NCBI GenBank assembly: GCA_020636155.1
Contig: JACJYM010000001.1
Location: 1 to 64,000, forward strand
Source of the DNA: Lewinellaceae bacterium
GTDB taxonomy: Bacteria; Bacteroidota; Bacteroidia; Chitinophagales; Saprospiraceae
Direction: 5' to 3'
Length of the DNA stretch: 64,000 bases
In this document: positions 49,136-58,477 of the stretch, in pieces
How positions within the stretch are numbered: position 1 is the stretch's first letter
Layout of the letters: each line of letters begins with the position of its first letter
Position numbers and translations under genes: made by a program
Notes under the pieces: model-generated
What the model was told of the DNA's origin: nothing
Databases searched by the model: none
The model's input: only the letters and a program-made list of their open reading frames with translations

Positions 49136-50074
49136 CTATAACGAGCCTATCATGACTTTTTCAACCGTCTGATATACCCCATGAATGCCGATTTTATCAT
49201 TGACATCATCTTTAATCTCTTGAAAGAAGGTACATTCTAGATTTTGATTATAGAAAATGTGTTCATAAGGCATATCTCCATTGATGGGGGCTTCTCGTCT
49301 ACTGTTAAGTAGTTTAGTATTATTTACGAACTTGCGTATTGATTCATTCCAATAGACCATGTTAAATTCTCCCACTACAATTTTGTTCTTAACCGTTGTG
49401 GCATTCATTATTTCTGCGAGATAATTCAACTGGTCGGCCGCTTTTTGTTCTGATATTTTATCCAAAGAAGGTATTACATAAGTACTTATAAGCATACAAT
49501 CCTGCCCATCGATATCTAGATGCAATATTAAATCATTGATATTTTCGATTTCTACCTTTTCTGCATCTAGAATTGGATATTTACTATAAACGGATTTCCC
49601 GAAGTAATCAATTCTCACAGCCGTATAGTTGTAAGGGTACTTCTCTGATAGTGCCGACTTTAATTCTTGATTCCAATCTGGTGTCAATTCTTGAAATGAC
49701 AATACATCTGGCGTTGTGGACCATATTTTATCAAGCACTTCTTCAAAATTATCTGCAGAGGAAAGGTTAAAATGTTCGACCGAAAAACTCAATTTCTGAT
49801 GATCCAATTCAGGAAGTTTTACCGAAATATTGGAGGCACTCTTTAGATATAAACTTGTAAAAGCAGAGAGTGCCAATCCCGTAAACATGACTTTTTTGAA
49901 ATTGAAAACCAACCCAAATAAGCCTATTGCCAAATAAATTAGGGCAATCAATGAAGCTCTCTCATTAAGAATTAAAGAAAAACCGGAATTGCCATAAAAA
50001 ACAGCAAATATGCTGATAATCAGTACTATACTAATTAACAATTCGCCGTCAATATTTCTTTTTAAAATTTCCAA
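49136..50074 (-). CDS. Endonuclease/exonuclease/phosphatase (EEP)-like membrane protein
   Basis: 312 residues with a TTG start. Two or three transmembrane helices (about 12-80) anchor an EEP fold. The general layout is intact: N103, E129 in SFQELTPDW, N238. Several catalytic acids differ from the family: GDFN is GEFN (235-238), DHIF is EHIF (271-274), and the final SDH is GIH (296-298). It may be a weak or non-catalytic member. It is 17 bases upstream of the lamin-tail gene's stop, on the same strand. Confidence 0.7.
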   Translation of the reverse strand: MEILKRNIDGELLISIVLIISIFAVFYGNSGFSLILNERASLIALIYLAIGLFGLVFNFKKVMFTGLALSAFTSLYLKSASNISVKLPELDHQKLSFSVEHFNLSSADNFEEVLDKIWSTTPDVLSFQELTPDWNQELKSALSEKYPYNYTAVRIDYFGKSVYSKYPILDAEKVEIENINDLILHLDIDGQDCMLISTYVIPSLDKISEQKAADQLNYLAEIMNATTVKNKIVVGEFNMVYWNESIRKFVNNTKLLNSRREAPINGDMPYEHIFYNQNLECTFFQEIKDDVNDKIGIHGVYQTVEKVMIGSL

Positions 50075-50090
50075 GTTGATTTTTTATTTG

Positions 50091-51860
50091 CTAATCCAAC
50101 ACATCTCCTACCACACAGTATTCCTTACTTATCGAAGTGTTACCTTCTGTATTAAATGTTTTCAATATAATGACATACACTCCAATAGATACTCGTACAT
50201 TTTCGTCGTTGAGACCATCCCAAATCAGAAATCCTTCATCCCCTAAAAGTATATTACTTCCCATATCTCTAACTTGATATCCATTAGAATTAAAGATTTT
50301 GACATCGGCTAGTGTTCCTGAATTTTCAAAATTATAATCTATTGTTAGAAATGGATTATCGGGAAGTCCCGGTGCAAAAACTCTGTTTTCAATTGAAAAC
50401 CCATTATTCGCATGATTACCAATTCTCAATACCGAATTTTGATATCCCGGTGTTGCCCAGTTATTATTTTCAGATGATGAGAACCAATTATTCGCTTCAT
50501 CAGCAGAGGTTTTAAAACTGATCCTTTCAAGGCTCACACCTTCCGTGTCATCTATCAGTTCAAAATGTTGATCCTCAGTATAAGCCATGCTATCCAAAGT
50601 AATCAATACTCCATCTAGCATAATCCTGATGTATGGATTGCCATTTGCATTATCAAACGGGGGCAAATCATGTTCCAAAAAATTTGCCGAAGGAATAGGA
50701 TGATATTGATCAATTAAAAAATTTACATCTTCACTTATAGCCAAATATTCATAAGCCTTAAGCTCTATTTTCTGTGTTAATTCTTCTTCATCCCCATTCT
50801 CAGAATTGCCTATTACCAACCCTTCTAAACTAATGTATCCCGGACTGTCATTATAAATTTCAATAAAATCTTCTCCCCCACTGTAGGGATCGAACAGTAT
50901 CTCTGAAAGTTTCAAATCACCAAGCTTTGGACGAGCCGCATAATGAAAAGCCACATCTGAGCTTTCTAAATTATTATTATTTAGGTCTTTAATATTCTTT
51001 ACTGTAAGAAAATAGTCATTTTTATTGTCCAAAGATTCTAACAAAATCAGTTGTATTTGATTTGGATTCAATGGATTATATTCTACTTGCGAAATCGAAG
51101 TCAACGGATTGAGAATAAAATTTGTCGTACTCAATCCTGAATTATTGATTTTTTCATTAAAAGTTACTTTCAATAACTTATCATTTATCACCTCGACACC
51201 TGTGAGCTGAGGTGGTTCAAGATCAGGAAAATATTCTTCTAAACTGATGTTATCAAAATAAAATTTATCTGTCCTTGTGGAAGTATAGGTGCAAGAAATG
51301 CTAAATAGCGAAAGTTCTAGAGGTGCAATTTCATCATCAAAAAACATGGCATCTTCTTCCTGAAATCCCGAACCATAATCCACATAGAGGACAAAAAAAC
51401 CGTCGTTTCTTCTTGTCAAAGTAAAATTTAAATTAGGAGATTGGCTTATGGCACCAGAAGTACCGCTTGCCAAAAGTGTTTCGACTCCGTTTATATTTTT
51501 AAATATTTGAATGGCATCATTGCTACCATTTTCACCAAATTGCAAAAAATAAGATTTGTCGTTGGCGGTATTTGAAAGGCTTAATCTAAAAAAATTCGAG
51601 GCACTTGGATCAAAGTCCATTTTCACATCCATCTTAAGCTCGAAGCTATCTGGTACAACAGTATTAGTATATATCGTCGAACTGCCAGCACTAGGAGCAT
51701 TCAATCTCAATACACCATTCTCTACAATGAAGTGATTAGTCTCACCACCCCATTCGACACCTGAAGTTAAATCTCCATCTTGAAAATCATCAGAAAATTG
51801 GGAGTAAAGCATGGATTGCATACCTAGGATAAGTACAAATATGAGCAGAATGAACTTCAT
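50091..51860 (-). CDS. Secreted lamin-tail-domain protein with FlgD/T9SS-like C-terminus
   Basis: 589 residues from the ATG at 51860, signal MKFILLIFVLILGMQSMLYS. The frame is open to 51977 but lacks a signal there. A concanavalin-like N-terminal domain (FSDDFQDGDLTSGVEW, about 20-230) precedes an Ig-like segment (VINDKLLKVTFNEKINNS), a lamin-tail domain (LKLSEILFDPYSGGEDFIEIYN) and a C-terminal FlgD-like fold (ADVKIFNSNGYQVRDM, WDGLNDENVRVSIGVYVI). It is probably surface-exposed via T9SS. The function is unknown. Confidence 0.78.
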   Translation of the reverse strand: MKFILLIFVLILGMQSMLYSQFSDDFQDGDLTSGVEWGGETNHFIVENGVLRLNAPSAGSSTIYTNTVVPDSFELKMDVKMDFDPSASNFFRLSLSNTANDKSYFLQFGENGSNDAIQIFKNINGVETLLASGTSGAISQSPNLNFTLTRRNDGFFVLYVDYGSGFQEEDAMFFDDEIAPLELSLFSISCTYTSTRTDKFYFDNISLEEYFPDLEPPQLTGVEVINDKLLKVTFNEKINNSGLSTTNFILNPLTSISQVEYNPLNPNQIQLILLESLDNKNDYFLTVKNIKDLNNNNLESSDVAFHYAARPKLGDLKLSEILFDPYSGGEDFIEIYNDSPGYISLEGLVIGNSENGDEEELTQKIELKAYEYLAISEDVNFLIDQYHPIPSANFLEHDLPPFDNANGNPYIRIMLDGVLITLDSMAYTEDQHFELIDDTEGVSLERISFKTSADEANNWFSSSENNNWATPGYQNSVLRIGNHANNGFSIENRVFAPGLPDNPFLTIDYNFENSGTLADVKIFNSNGYQVRDMGSNILLGDEGFLIWDGLNDENVRVSIGVYVIILKTFNTEGNTSISKEYCVVGDVLD

Positions 51861-51940
51861 CGTTATTATTTTCAACAAGAACAAAAATAATAAATCAATA
51901 GAATTTTTAATTAAATTTTTGGTAAACGTGGAGAGGATTA

Positions 51941-51980
51941 TAAAAAAATGGGTCGTAAAAATGCTTTTACAACCCATTTC
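51941..51980 (-). terminator. Terminator downstream of pnp
   Basis: On the minus strand AAATGGGT-GTAAAA pairs with TTTTAC-ACCCATTT, followed by T. It ends about 20 bases after the pnp stop. Confidence 0.85.
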
Positions 51981-52000
51981 CTATTTAGCGTTCAATCATA

Positions 52001-54142
52001 TTATTCATTTTCCTTAACAGGTTTTGGCATGAGGGCTTTTCTCGAAAGTCTCATTTTTCCTGTTTTTTGGTCATCTCCAATATACTTGACCTTTAATTTA
52101 TCTCCTTCTTTATAATGTTCTGTTACGTCATTTATCCTTGAATGCGATAATTCACTGACGTGTACTAAACCGCTTTTTCCATTAAATTTAACAAAAACAC
52201 CATAAGGCATCACTTGCTCGACCACGGCTTCGTATTCATCGCCTACCTTTGGTACGAAAGCAATCTTTTGGATTTCTTTCACTGCTTGCTCGATGCCATT
52301 TTTATTCATACTTGAGATCGCCACGATACCTTTATCCCCAACTTCTTCGATGGTGATTACGGTTTGTGTTCTTTCTTGTAGATCCTGAATTATTTTACCG
52401 CCAGGTCCGATTACTGCACCGATAAATGATTTGTCGATTTGCATTTGAACCATACGAGGAGCATGTTCCTTTAAGTCTTCTCTAGGTTCTGCGATGGTTT
52501 TATTCATTTCATTGAGTATATGCAATCTTCCTGCTTTTGCTTGGCTCAAAGCTTTTTCTAGCTGCTCATAAGGCAAACCATCAATTTTAATATCCATCTG
52601 ACAGCCTGTGATACCGTCAGACGTCCCGGTCACCTTAAAATCCATATCGCCCAAGGCATCTTCGTCACCAAGTATATCCGATAGAATTGCGGTTTTTCCA
52701 TTCTCAGAAATCATACCCATCGCAATTCCTGATACAGCTTTTTTAATTTTCAAACCTGCATCCATAAGCGCAAGAGACCCTGCACAGACTGTGGCCATAG
52801 ATGAGCTACCGTTTGATTCGAGGATGTCGGAAACTATCCTTATTGTATAAGGATTTTCATCAGGAAGTACTTGTCTCAATGACCTTCCCGCGAGATTGGC
52901 ATGACCTACCTCTCTCCTACCCGGGCCACGATTGGGCTTAATTTCTCCTACTGATAACGCCGGAAAATTGTAATGTAAGATGAATTTCTCATTATAATTT
53001 TCAAGTGCATTGTCGATAAGCATCGCATCCAGCTTCGAACCCAAAGTTAATGAGGTTAAACTCTGTGTTTCTCCCCTGTTAAAGATGGCGCTACCATGTG
53101 CAGACGGTAAATAATCAATTTCACTCCAGATAGGTCTTACTTCGTCAAATTTTCGCCCGTCTAATCGAAGTCCTTCATTTAAAACTAAGTTCCTAATGGT
53201 TTTTTTCTTTATTTTATCATAATACTCTGATACTTTACCTGCGACTTCTTCATAATGCTCTTCACCCATGTTTTCGAGCAATGTTGCTTTCATCTCTTCG
53301 CTGATGGTTTTAAAGCCGTCTTTTCTTGCATGTTTATCCAAGGCTGCTCTTGACACCTCCTGAATCTTAGAGACGACTAATTCCTCCATTTTCGCATACA
53401 GTTCTTCATCTACCGTAGGCATTTCAACTTCTCTTTTGGTAGTCGCATTTTGACCCACCATTTCTGCCAATTTTAACTGAGCATCACAAGCTATTTTGAT
53501 TTGTTCGTGACCCAATTTTATTGCTTCGACCAATTCTGATTCTTGGCATTCTTTGGCCTCACCCTCTACCATCATCACATCTGATTTCGTCGCAGCCACT
53601 ATAATATCAAGCGTCGCATCCGCAAGTTGAGCCCTTTCTGGGTTTACTATATACTTACCATTTATTTTGGCTACTCTCACTTCAGAGATTGGTCCATCCC
53701 AAGGAATATCTGATACAACTAAGGCGGCTGATGCTGCCAAAGCCGCATAACAATCCGGCATATTTTTATCATCTCCTGATATAAGATTGATGATAATTTG
53801 AGTTTCGTTCATGTAACCATCAGGAAACAGGGGTCTCACAGGTCTATCAACTAGCCTAGAGATAAGTACCTCATAATCTGATAATTTTGCTTCACGTCTG
53901 AAAAAGTTTCCCGGAATCTTACCGGCAGAAGCAAATTTTTCTTGATAATCGACAGAAAGCGGGAAGAATCCTTGTCCTTCTTTGAGCTCATAATTAGAAA
54001 CGACTGTTGCAAGCAACATCGTTTTTTCTACTTTAAGAACCACGGAACCGTGTGCTTGTGTTGCCAATTTTCCGGTCTCGAGTGTTACTGTTTTTCCGTC
54101 AGGGAGTTGAAATGAAGTGGATTTAGGAATGAAATTTCCCAT
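52001..54142 (-). CDS. pnp: Polyribonucleotide nucleotidyltransferase (PNPase)
   Basis: 713 residues, normal length. Two RNase PH cores (SFQLPDGKTVTLETGKLATQ; NLVLNEGLRLDGRKFDEVRP), the catalytic GxSSMATVCAGSLALMDAG region, KH domain with IGPGGKIIQDLQE (near 560), and S1 domain (GDEYEAVVEQVMPYGVFVKF) near the C-terminus. It degrades RNA 3'-5' by phosphorolysis. rpsO lies upstream on the same strand, the conserved rpsO-pnp order. Confidence 0.98.
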   Translation of the reverse strand: MGNFIPKSTSFQLPDGKTVTLETGKLATQAHGSVVLKVEKTMLLATVVSNYELKEGQGFFPLSVDYQEKFASAGKIPGNFFRREAKLSDYEVLISRLVDRPVRPLFPDGYMNETQIIINLISGDDKNMPDCYAALAASAALVVSDIPWDGPISEVRVAKINGKYIVNPERAQLADATLDIIVAATKSDVMMVEGEAKECQESELVEAIKLGHEQIKIACDAQLKLAEMVGQNATTKREVEMPTVDEELYAKMEELVVSKIQEVSRAALDKHARKDGFKTISEEMKATLLENMGEEHYEEVAGKVSEYYDKIKKKTIRNLVLNEGLRLDGRKFDEVRPIWSEIDYLPSAHGSAIFNRGETQSLTSLTLGSKLDAMLIDNALENYNEKFILHYNFPALSVGEIKPNRGPGRREVGHANLAGRSLRQVLPDENPYTIRIVSDILESNGSSSMATVCAGSLALMDAGLKIKKAVSGIAMGMISENGKTAILSDILGDEDALGDMDFKVTGTSDGITGCQMDIKIDGLPYEQLEKALSQAKAGRLHILNEMNKTIAEPREDLKEHAPRMVQMQIDKSFIGAVIGPGGKIIQDLQERTQTVITIEEVGDKGIVAISSMNKNGIEQAVKEIQKIAFVPKVGDEYEAVVEQVMPYGVFVKFNGKSGLVHVSELSHSRINDVTEHYKEGDKLKVKYIGDDQKTGKMRLSRKALMPKPVKENE

Positions 54143-54212
54143 AATTTCTTAATTATTTTATCTGATTTCTAAATGTCTAAGGTATAATGAATGAAACGTA
54201 TTCTGAGGTCTT

Positions 54213-54252
54213 TGAAAAACTAAAGGCATCACCCTTATTGGAAGATGCCTTT
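54213..54252 (-). terminator. Hairpin between rpsO and pnp
   Basis: AAAGGCATC (54222-54230) pairs with GATGCCTTT (54244-54252). On the minus strand the T-rich stretch is short (TTTTTC). It may terminate rpsO partly or be a processing site as in other rpsO-pnp operons. Confidence 0.6.
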
Positions 54253-54262
54253 AGTGGATATT

Positions 54263-54538
54263 TTACTTTCTAATACCTAATTTCTCGAGCAAATCTCTAT
54301 ACTTTTGTATATCTTTTGATGCTAAATAATTAAGTAATCTTTTCCTTTTACCTACTAGTGTCAACAATGTTCTTCTACTAGAGTGATCTTTTTTATTCCT
54401 AACAAGGTGCTCTGAAAGACCCTTGATTCGATAAGTAAAAAGTGCAATCTGACCTTCAACAGATCCTGTATTGCTAGCTGAACCACCATATTCATTAAAA
54501 ATCTCTTGGATTTTTTCTTGTGGCAAATAACTTGACAT
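54263..54538 (-). CDS. rpsO: 30S ribosomal protein S15
   Basis: 91 residues (typical 89). GSASNTGSVEGQIALFTYRI, HSSRRTLLTLVGKRKRLLNYL and the C-terminal YRDLLEKLGIRK match S15. It binds 16S rRNA at the three-way junction. A promoter with both boxes lies at 54598-54630. Confidence 0.97.
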   Translation of the reverse strand: MSSYLPQEKIQEIFNEYGGSASNTGSVEGQIALFTYRIKGLSEHLVRNKKDHSSRRTLLTLVGKRKRLLNYLASKDIQKYRDLLEKLGIRK

Positions 54539-54597
54539 AATTTGAATTTTAAAATGTTTACCAATAACAGATTACGAAAATCTGAGTTAAGCGGCCA

Positions 54598-54630
54598 CAA
54601 AGGTAATTATTCCGACCATATTTTTCTCAA
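54598..54630 (-). promoter_or_regulatory. rpsO promoter (-33 TTG, -7 TACCTTTG)
   Basis: On the minus strand TACCTTTG (54605-54598) matches the -7 box exactly, and TTG (54630-54628) is 22 bases upstream. Confidence 0.55.
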
Positions 54631-54649
54631 TATTTCGAATTAATATTTT

Positions 54650-55936
54650 TTAGACCCGTACATTTTTAAGCCATCGGGATCTATAGGATTCGTCTCTGTC
54701 ATATTTAGAGTCAAAATCAGATGATAGAATAAACTTACTTTCTTTGTTTTCTGCCCCTACACCGGCTATTTCCATCCAATTGCCATAGTTAGAACAAGGG
54801 TCATAATCAATCAACATTTGCTCATAATAAGAAGCACCATACAACCAAGGTTGCTTAAGCACATGTACGAGATAAGAAGCACTAATTCGACGTGCGAGAT
54901 CATTGATAAATCCCGTATTTTTAAGTTCTGACATGATGGCATTGACCAGACTTGAGTCAGTTTCACCTTGAACCCAAGATTTACAAACATCCGCTTGATA
55001 TTGACTTTGACTTACATCCTTTGGTTTAATACCTTCGGCACAAAAAATAGCATTCCCATACTTTTTACATATTAATCTGTGATAATCCCGCCAAAGTAAT
55101 TGATAGTACAATGGATGTTTTTCTTTGCTCGAATTGTTAAAATTTTTATTTCCTGACAGTTCAAAGTAAATGGTTTTTGGAGACAGACACCCATGTGACA
55201 GCCATGGCGATAATTGTGTACCACTATATAGACTATCTTGACCGACATTTACACTAGAAGCGTCATTTTTAAGATTTTCAACTATCTCTAATCCTCGAGA
55301 TTCTCCACCGTTAAAGCAATCGGCATTCAAATTAACTTCACTCATCTCAAATCTCGATAATGCAGGCAATTCACCCTTGTCAATATTGGCATTATCAAAT
55401 GGAGGCAAATCAGGAATAGTTAGGGGTGGCCGTAAAGAGGTGAATTTCTCTACTTCTCGCCTAAATGCATTAAAGCTATCAGGAGAATGGGTCACCGGAA
55501 ATGGCAAATCCGCCGTATAATAAAGCATTTTGCCCCGTGTATATCTCAATTCCTGACCTATAGACCACAATTTTTCTTCGAGGGCATCTTGTATTAATAC
55601 CTCTTCATAAGTTCTCTCTCGATTGCAAAATACATTCCGTGTTTTTAATCGTTTGGCAATATTATATACTTCTTCTTCAGATTTTCCAATTCTAATAATT
55701 AAATCAGAACCTCGATCCCTAAGACGATTTCTTAAATCCGTGACGGCATCAAGGATAAATTTTGCCCGAGGTGTATCAATCTTCCTCAATCCAAATGCGG
55801 ATTTTCCACTAAAAATTCTTTCGTCAAAAACATAGACAGGATATATGCGATTACTTTGCCAGACAGATTCGCATAAGGCTTCATTATCCGTCAATCTTAA
55901 ATCATTCCGAAACCATAAAATACCACCTTCTCTCAC
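54650..55936 (-). CDS. DASH-type cryptochrome/photolyase
   Basis: 428 residues from a GTG start. Photolyase N-terminal domain (ILWFRNDLRLTDNEAL) and the DASH-type FPVTHSPDSFNAFRREVEKF are followed by the FAD-binding domain: LSPWLSHGCLSP, YQLLWRDYHRLICKKYGNAIF, NDLARRISASYLVHVL and the DYDPCSNYGNWMEIAGVGA block typical of DASH. It uses blue light to repair cyclobutane dimers, preferentially in single-stranded DNA for this subfamily. No clear operon partner. Confidence 0.88.
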   Translation of the reverse strand: MREGGILWFRNDLRLTDNEALCESVWQSNRIYPVYVFDERIFSGKSAFGLRKIDTPRAKFILDAVTDLRNRLRDRGSDLIIRIGKSEEEVYNIAKRLKTRNVFCNRERTYEEVLIQDALEEKLWSIGQELRYTRGKMLYYTADLPFPVTHSPDSFNAFRREVEKFTSLRPPLTIPDLPPFDNANIDKGELPALSRFEMSEVNLNADCFNGGESRGLEIVENLKNDASSVNVGQDSLYSGTQLSPWLSHGCLSPKTIYFELSGNKNFNNSSKEKHPLYYQLLWRDYHRLICKKYGNAIFCAEGIKPKDVSQSQYQADVCKSWVQGETDSSLVNAIMSELKNTGFINDLARRISASYLVHVLKQPWLYGASYYEQMLIDYDPCSNYGNWMEIAGVGAENKESKFILSSDFDSKYDRDESYRSRWLKNVRV

Positions 55937-56033
55937 GTCAAATAATGTAATTTCTGCGAGGTAAAATTAACCATTTTTATTAGAAAAATAATATCCAATC
56001 CTTTATGTCCGAGATATTACTTATCTGAAACAT

Positions 56034-56061
56034 TTGTTTTGCTTCAATACCCTTATCTTTG
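56034..56061 (+). promoter_or_regulatory. Promoter of the lipoprotein-SCO-cytochrome operon
   Basis: TTG at 56034-56036 and TATCTTTG at 56054-56061, 17 bases apart. The frame's first possible TTG (56059) lies in the -7 box, so the lipoprotein must start at a later ATG. Confidence 0.5.
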
Positions 56062-56073
56062 CCATTGAAAAAT

Positions 56074-56487
56074 ATGACAATGATTAAAACTTTTATCGCT
56101 TTATTTCTGGGATTAAGCTTACTGAGCTGTAAACACAACGAAGTACAAAGTGAATCCACTTTAGAGTCAGAAGTGATGCAAATTCATGACGAGGCCATGG
56201 CAAAAATGAGTTTGATACATCGCAATAAAACGATACTAAAAAAAGCCTTGGAATCGAGTACCGATGAAGCCAATAAAAAAGCTCTCGCCCTACATATAAA
56301 GAAGCTGCAAGAAGCAGATGATCAAATGATGACCTGGATGCATAATTATCAAGTGCCAGAAAATAATGCTGACAAACGTCAATATCTACTGCAGCAAAAA
56401 TCGGAAATAGAAAAAGTGAGTCAAGCCATAGATTTAAGTATTAAAAATTCGAACGAAATAATCAATTCTAATGAAAGCGATCACTAA
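56074..56487 (+). CDS. Small lipoprotein of unknown function
   Basis: 137 residues from the ATG at 56074 (56080 is also possible). Lipoprotein signal ends LGLSLLSC. The mature part is helical and charged (ESEVMQIHDEAMAKM, IKKLQEADDQMMTWMHNY), resembling small lipoproteins annotated in Bacteroidota as viral A-type inclusion proteins. It is translationally coupled to the SCO gene (17-base overlap), so it may act in copper or cytochrome maturation in the envelope. The function is not established. Confidence 0.75.
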   Translation: MTMIKTFIALFLGLSLLSCKHNEVQSESTLESEVMQIHDEAMAKMSLIHRNKTILKKALESSTDEANKKALALHIKKLQEADDQMMTWMHNYQVPENNADKRQYLLQQKSEIEKVSQAIDLSIKNSNEIINSNESDH

Positions 56488-57103
56488 GCTGCTGGTTCTT
56501 TTTACCATTACTATATCAATCGCAGCCTGTAAGGACACCGAGACGGAATTGCCTTATCTTGGAAATCCCACTTTTGTCAATGGGAAAGAAAGCAAGTACC
56601 AAGTACCTGCGTGGAAGTTCTTAAATCAGGACAGTATCACAGTGAGTAGTGCTGACCTCTCAGATAATGTTTATGTTGTCGATTTCTTTTTTACAAGTTG
56701 CCCTTCCATTTGCCCGAAAGTCAAACGAGAAATGTTTAAAATTTATGATGAATTTAAAAATGACAACCGTGTGAAACTGGTTTCTTTTACGATAGACCCA
56801 AAACATGACACTCCGATTAGGTTGAAGAAATACAGTCAAAAATTAGGAGTCAATAATGACAAATGGTGGTTTCTCACTGGAGATTCTGATGAAACATTTG
56901 CCCTAGCTGACGACTATTTTATCACTGCTTATGCTGACCCGGAAGCTCCAGGTGGTTTTGATCATAGTGGGCAGATTTTGTTAATTGACAAATCCTCACA
57001 TATCAGATCTTATTCGTTAGGAACTGATCCTGAGAGCACTCCAAAATTCATTAAAGACATTAAAAACTTACTTCATACTGAGTGGAATGATACCAAAGAG
57101 TAA
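56471..57103 (+). CDS. SCO1/SenC family copper-thioredoxin lipoprotein
   Basis: 210 residues with lipobox Cys20 (ITISIAAC). Thioredoxin-like fold with the Cu-binding CxxxC (FFFTSCPSICPKVKREM, Cys77/Cys81) and the His in GFDHSGQILL. SCO proteins deliver Cu to the CuA site of cytochrome oxidase. It overlaps both neighbours by 17 bases, so the three genes form a tight operon. Confidence 0.93.
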   Translation: MKAITKLLVLFTITISIAACKDTETELPYLGNPTFVNGKESKYQVPAWKFLNQDSITVSSADLSDNVYVVDFFFTSCPSICPKVKREMFKIYDEFKNDNRVKLVSFTIDPKHDTPIRLKKYSQKLGVNNDKWWFLTGDSDETFALADDYFITAYADPEAPGGFDHSGQILLIDKSSHIRSYSLGTDPESTPKFIKDIKNLLHTEWNDTKE

Positions 57104-57476
57104 ATTTTTTCTTGTTTTAGTTCTACTTTTTGCCATGATTTCATGTGACAATCAAACCTATAAGCAAGGTCGGTTAGTCTATGAAAGGAACTGTATGAAT
57201 TGCCACATGGAACACGGAGAGGGTTTTCAGAACCTAATCCCGGCTTTAAAAGATTCTAAAATACTTGATAATGATCAAGAACTTATATGCTTGATTCGCA
57301 ATGGAATCGACACTAAGGACTCTGAGGAAAAAGTGCAACCCATGCCCGGTAACGATAAGCTCACTCCGACAGCCCTGTCGAATCTCATCAATTATCTAAG
57401 GCACGAGTACGATATCAAACCTACGGTTTTACTTCCTAAAGAAGTGGAACACTATCTAAATGATTGCAATAAGTGA
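57087..57476 (+). CDS. c-type cytochrome lipoprotein
   Basis: 129 residues with lipobox Cys20 (LLFAMISC). Single heme c site C36-M-N-C39-H40 (YERNCMNCHMEHGEGF), a likely Met ligand in VQPMPGNDKL, and the class I fold end LSNLINYLRHEY. It probably carries electrons on the periplasmic side. It follows the SCO gene with overlapping start, and its stop overlaps the next GTG. Confidence 0.9.
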   Translation: MIPKSKFFLVLVLLFAMISCDNQTYKQGRLVYERNCMNCHMEHGEGFQNLIPALKDSKILDNDQELICLIRNGIDTKDSEEKVQPMPGNDKLTPTALSNLINYLRHEYDIKPTVLLPKEVEHYLNDCNK

Positions 57477-58339
57477 AAGTAGCCGGGTTTAGTTTCATAA
57501 GAAATGCGGTCAAATATGGGTATCCCATTACCGAAGCCCTTAGCTCCATCTTGGATCTATGTGAGGTTATCTATGTGGCTGTCGGGGAGTCAGATGATGA
57601 CACCCTGGAAATCGTAAAAAGCTTGAACCCTCAAAAAATAAAAGTAATAAATACAGTCTGGGATTCAACTTTGATCGAAGGTGGCAAAGTGTTGGCAGAT
57701 GAAACCAACAAGGCTTTAAAAAGTATACCAAAGGAATATGATTGGTGCATTTATATTCAAGGTGATGAAGTTTTGCACGAAAAAGATCATCAGAATATCA
57801 GAAATGCGATGGAGACATATATGGGAGACGAGGAAGTCGATGGATTGCTATTTGATTATCTACATTTTTACGGTAGTTTCGATTACGTCGCACGGGCTAC
57901 AGACTGGTATCGGAGAGAAATAAGGGTAATTAAAAACAACCGAAACATCTATTCTTACCGCGATGCCCAAGGATTCCGAAAAGAAAACAACGAAAAACTT
58001 AAAGTAAAAAAATGCCATGCCACGGTCTATCATTATGGCTGGGTACGGCCACCGCAAACGATGCTCGACAAAATAGAGGCGTTTCATCAATTGTATGGTA
58101 TAGACAGGGAAATACCACAAAGCCATGAAGGGTTTGATTATGGAAATGTCAATCTTTTACAAAGGTTCACTCAGACGCATCCCAAATACATCCAATCGAG
58201 AATTGACGACAAAAATTGGAATTTCGAACAGGACATCAGTATAAATAAGCTCAGCATAATAGAAAAGATGAGACTCTACATCGAAGAAAAAACGGGATAC
58301 ATACCCGGCGAATATCGAAATTATAGGCTATTGAAGTGA
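57473..58339 (+). CDS. Family 2-like glycosyltransferase
   Basis: 288 residues from a GTG that overlaps the TGA of the cytochrome gene. GT-A fold: FIRNAVKYGYPITEALSSIL, YVAVGESDDDTLEIV, the acidic YIQGDEVLHEKDHQNI (DxE in place of a DxD), then YHYGWVRPPQTM. The donor and acceptor are unknown. It is co-transcribed with the SCO/cytochrome genes, but no functional link is evident. Confidence 0.75.
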   Translation: MKVAGFSFIRNAVKYGYPITEALSSILDLCEVIYVAVGESDDDTLEIVKSLNPQKIKVINTVWDSTLIEGGKVLADETNKALKSIPKEYDWCIYIQGDEVLHEKDHQNIRNAMETYMGDEEVDGLLFDYLHFYGSFDYVARATDWYRREIRVIKNNRNIYSYRDAQGFRKENNEKLKVKKCHATVYHYGWVRPPQTMLDKIEAFHQLYGIDREIPQSHEGFDYGNVNLLQRFTQTHPKYIQSRIDDKNWNFEQDISINKLSIIEKMRLYIEEKTGYIPGEYRNYRLLK

Positions 58340-58477
58340 TTAACGCAATCTCTTGAAGCTCCAATATCTATGGCAGCAAATGTTAGAATTGGAGACACTC
58401 TCAATTGTTTTAATTATTGTACCAACCGTTTTTTAAAATATATATTACAATATTTAATATATATTATATTCTTATTT

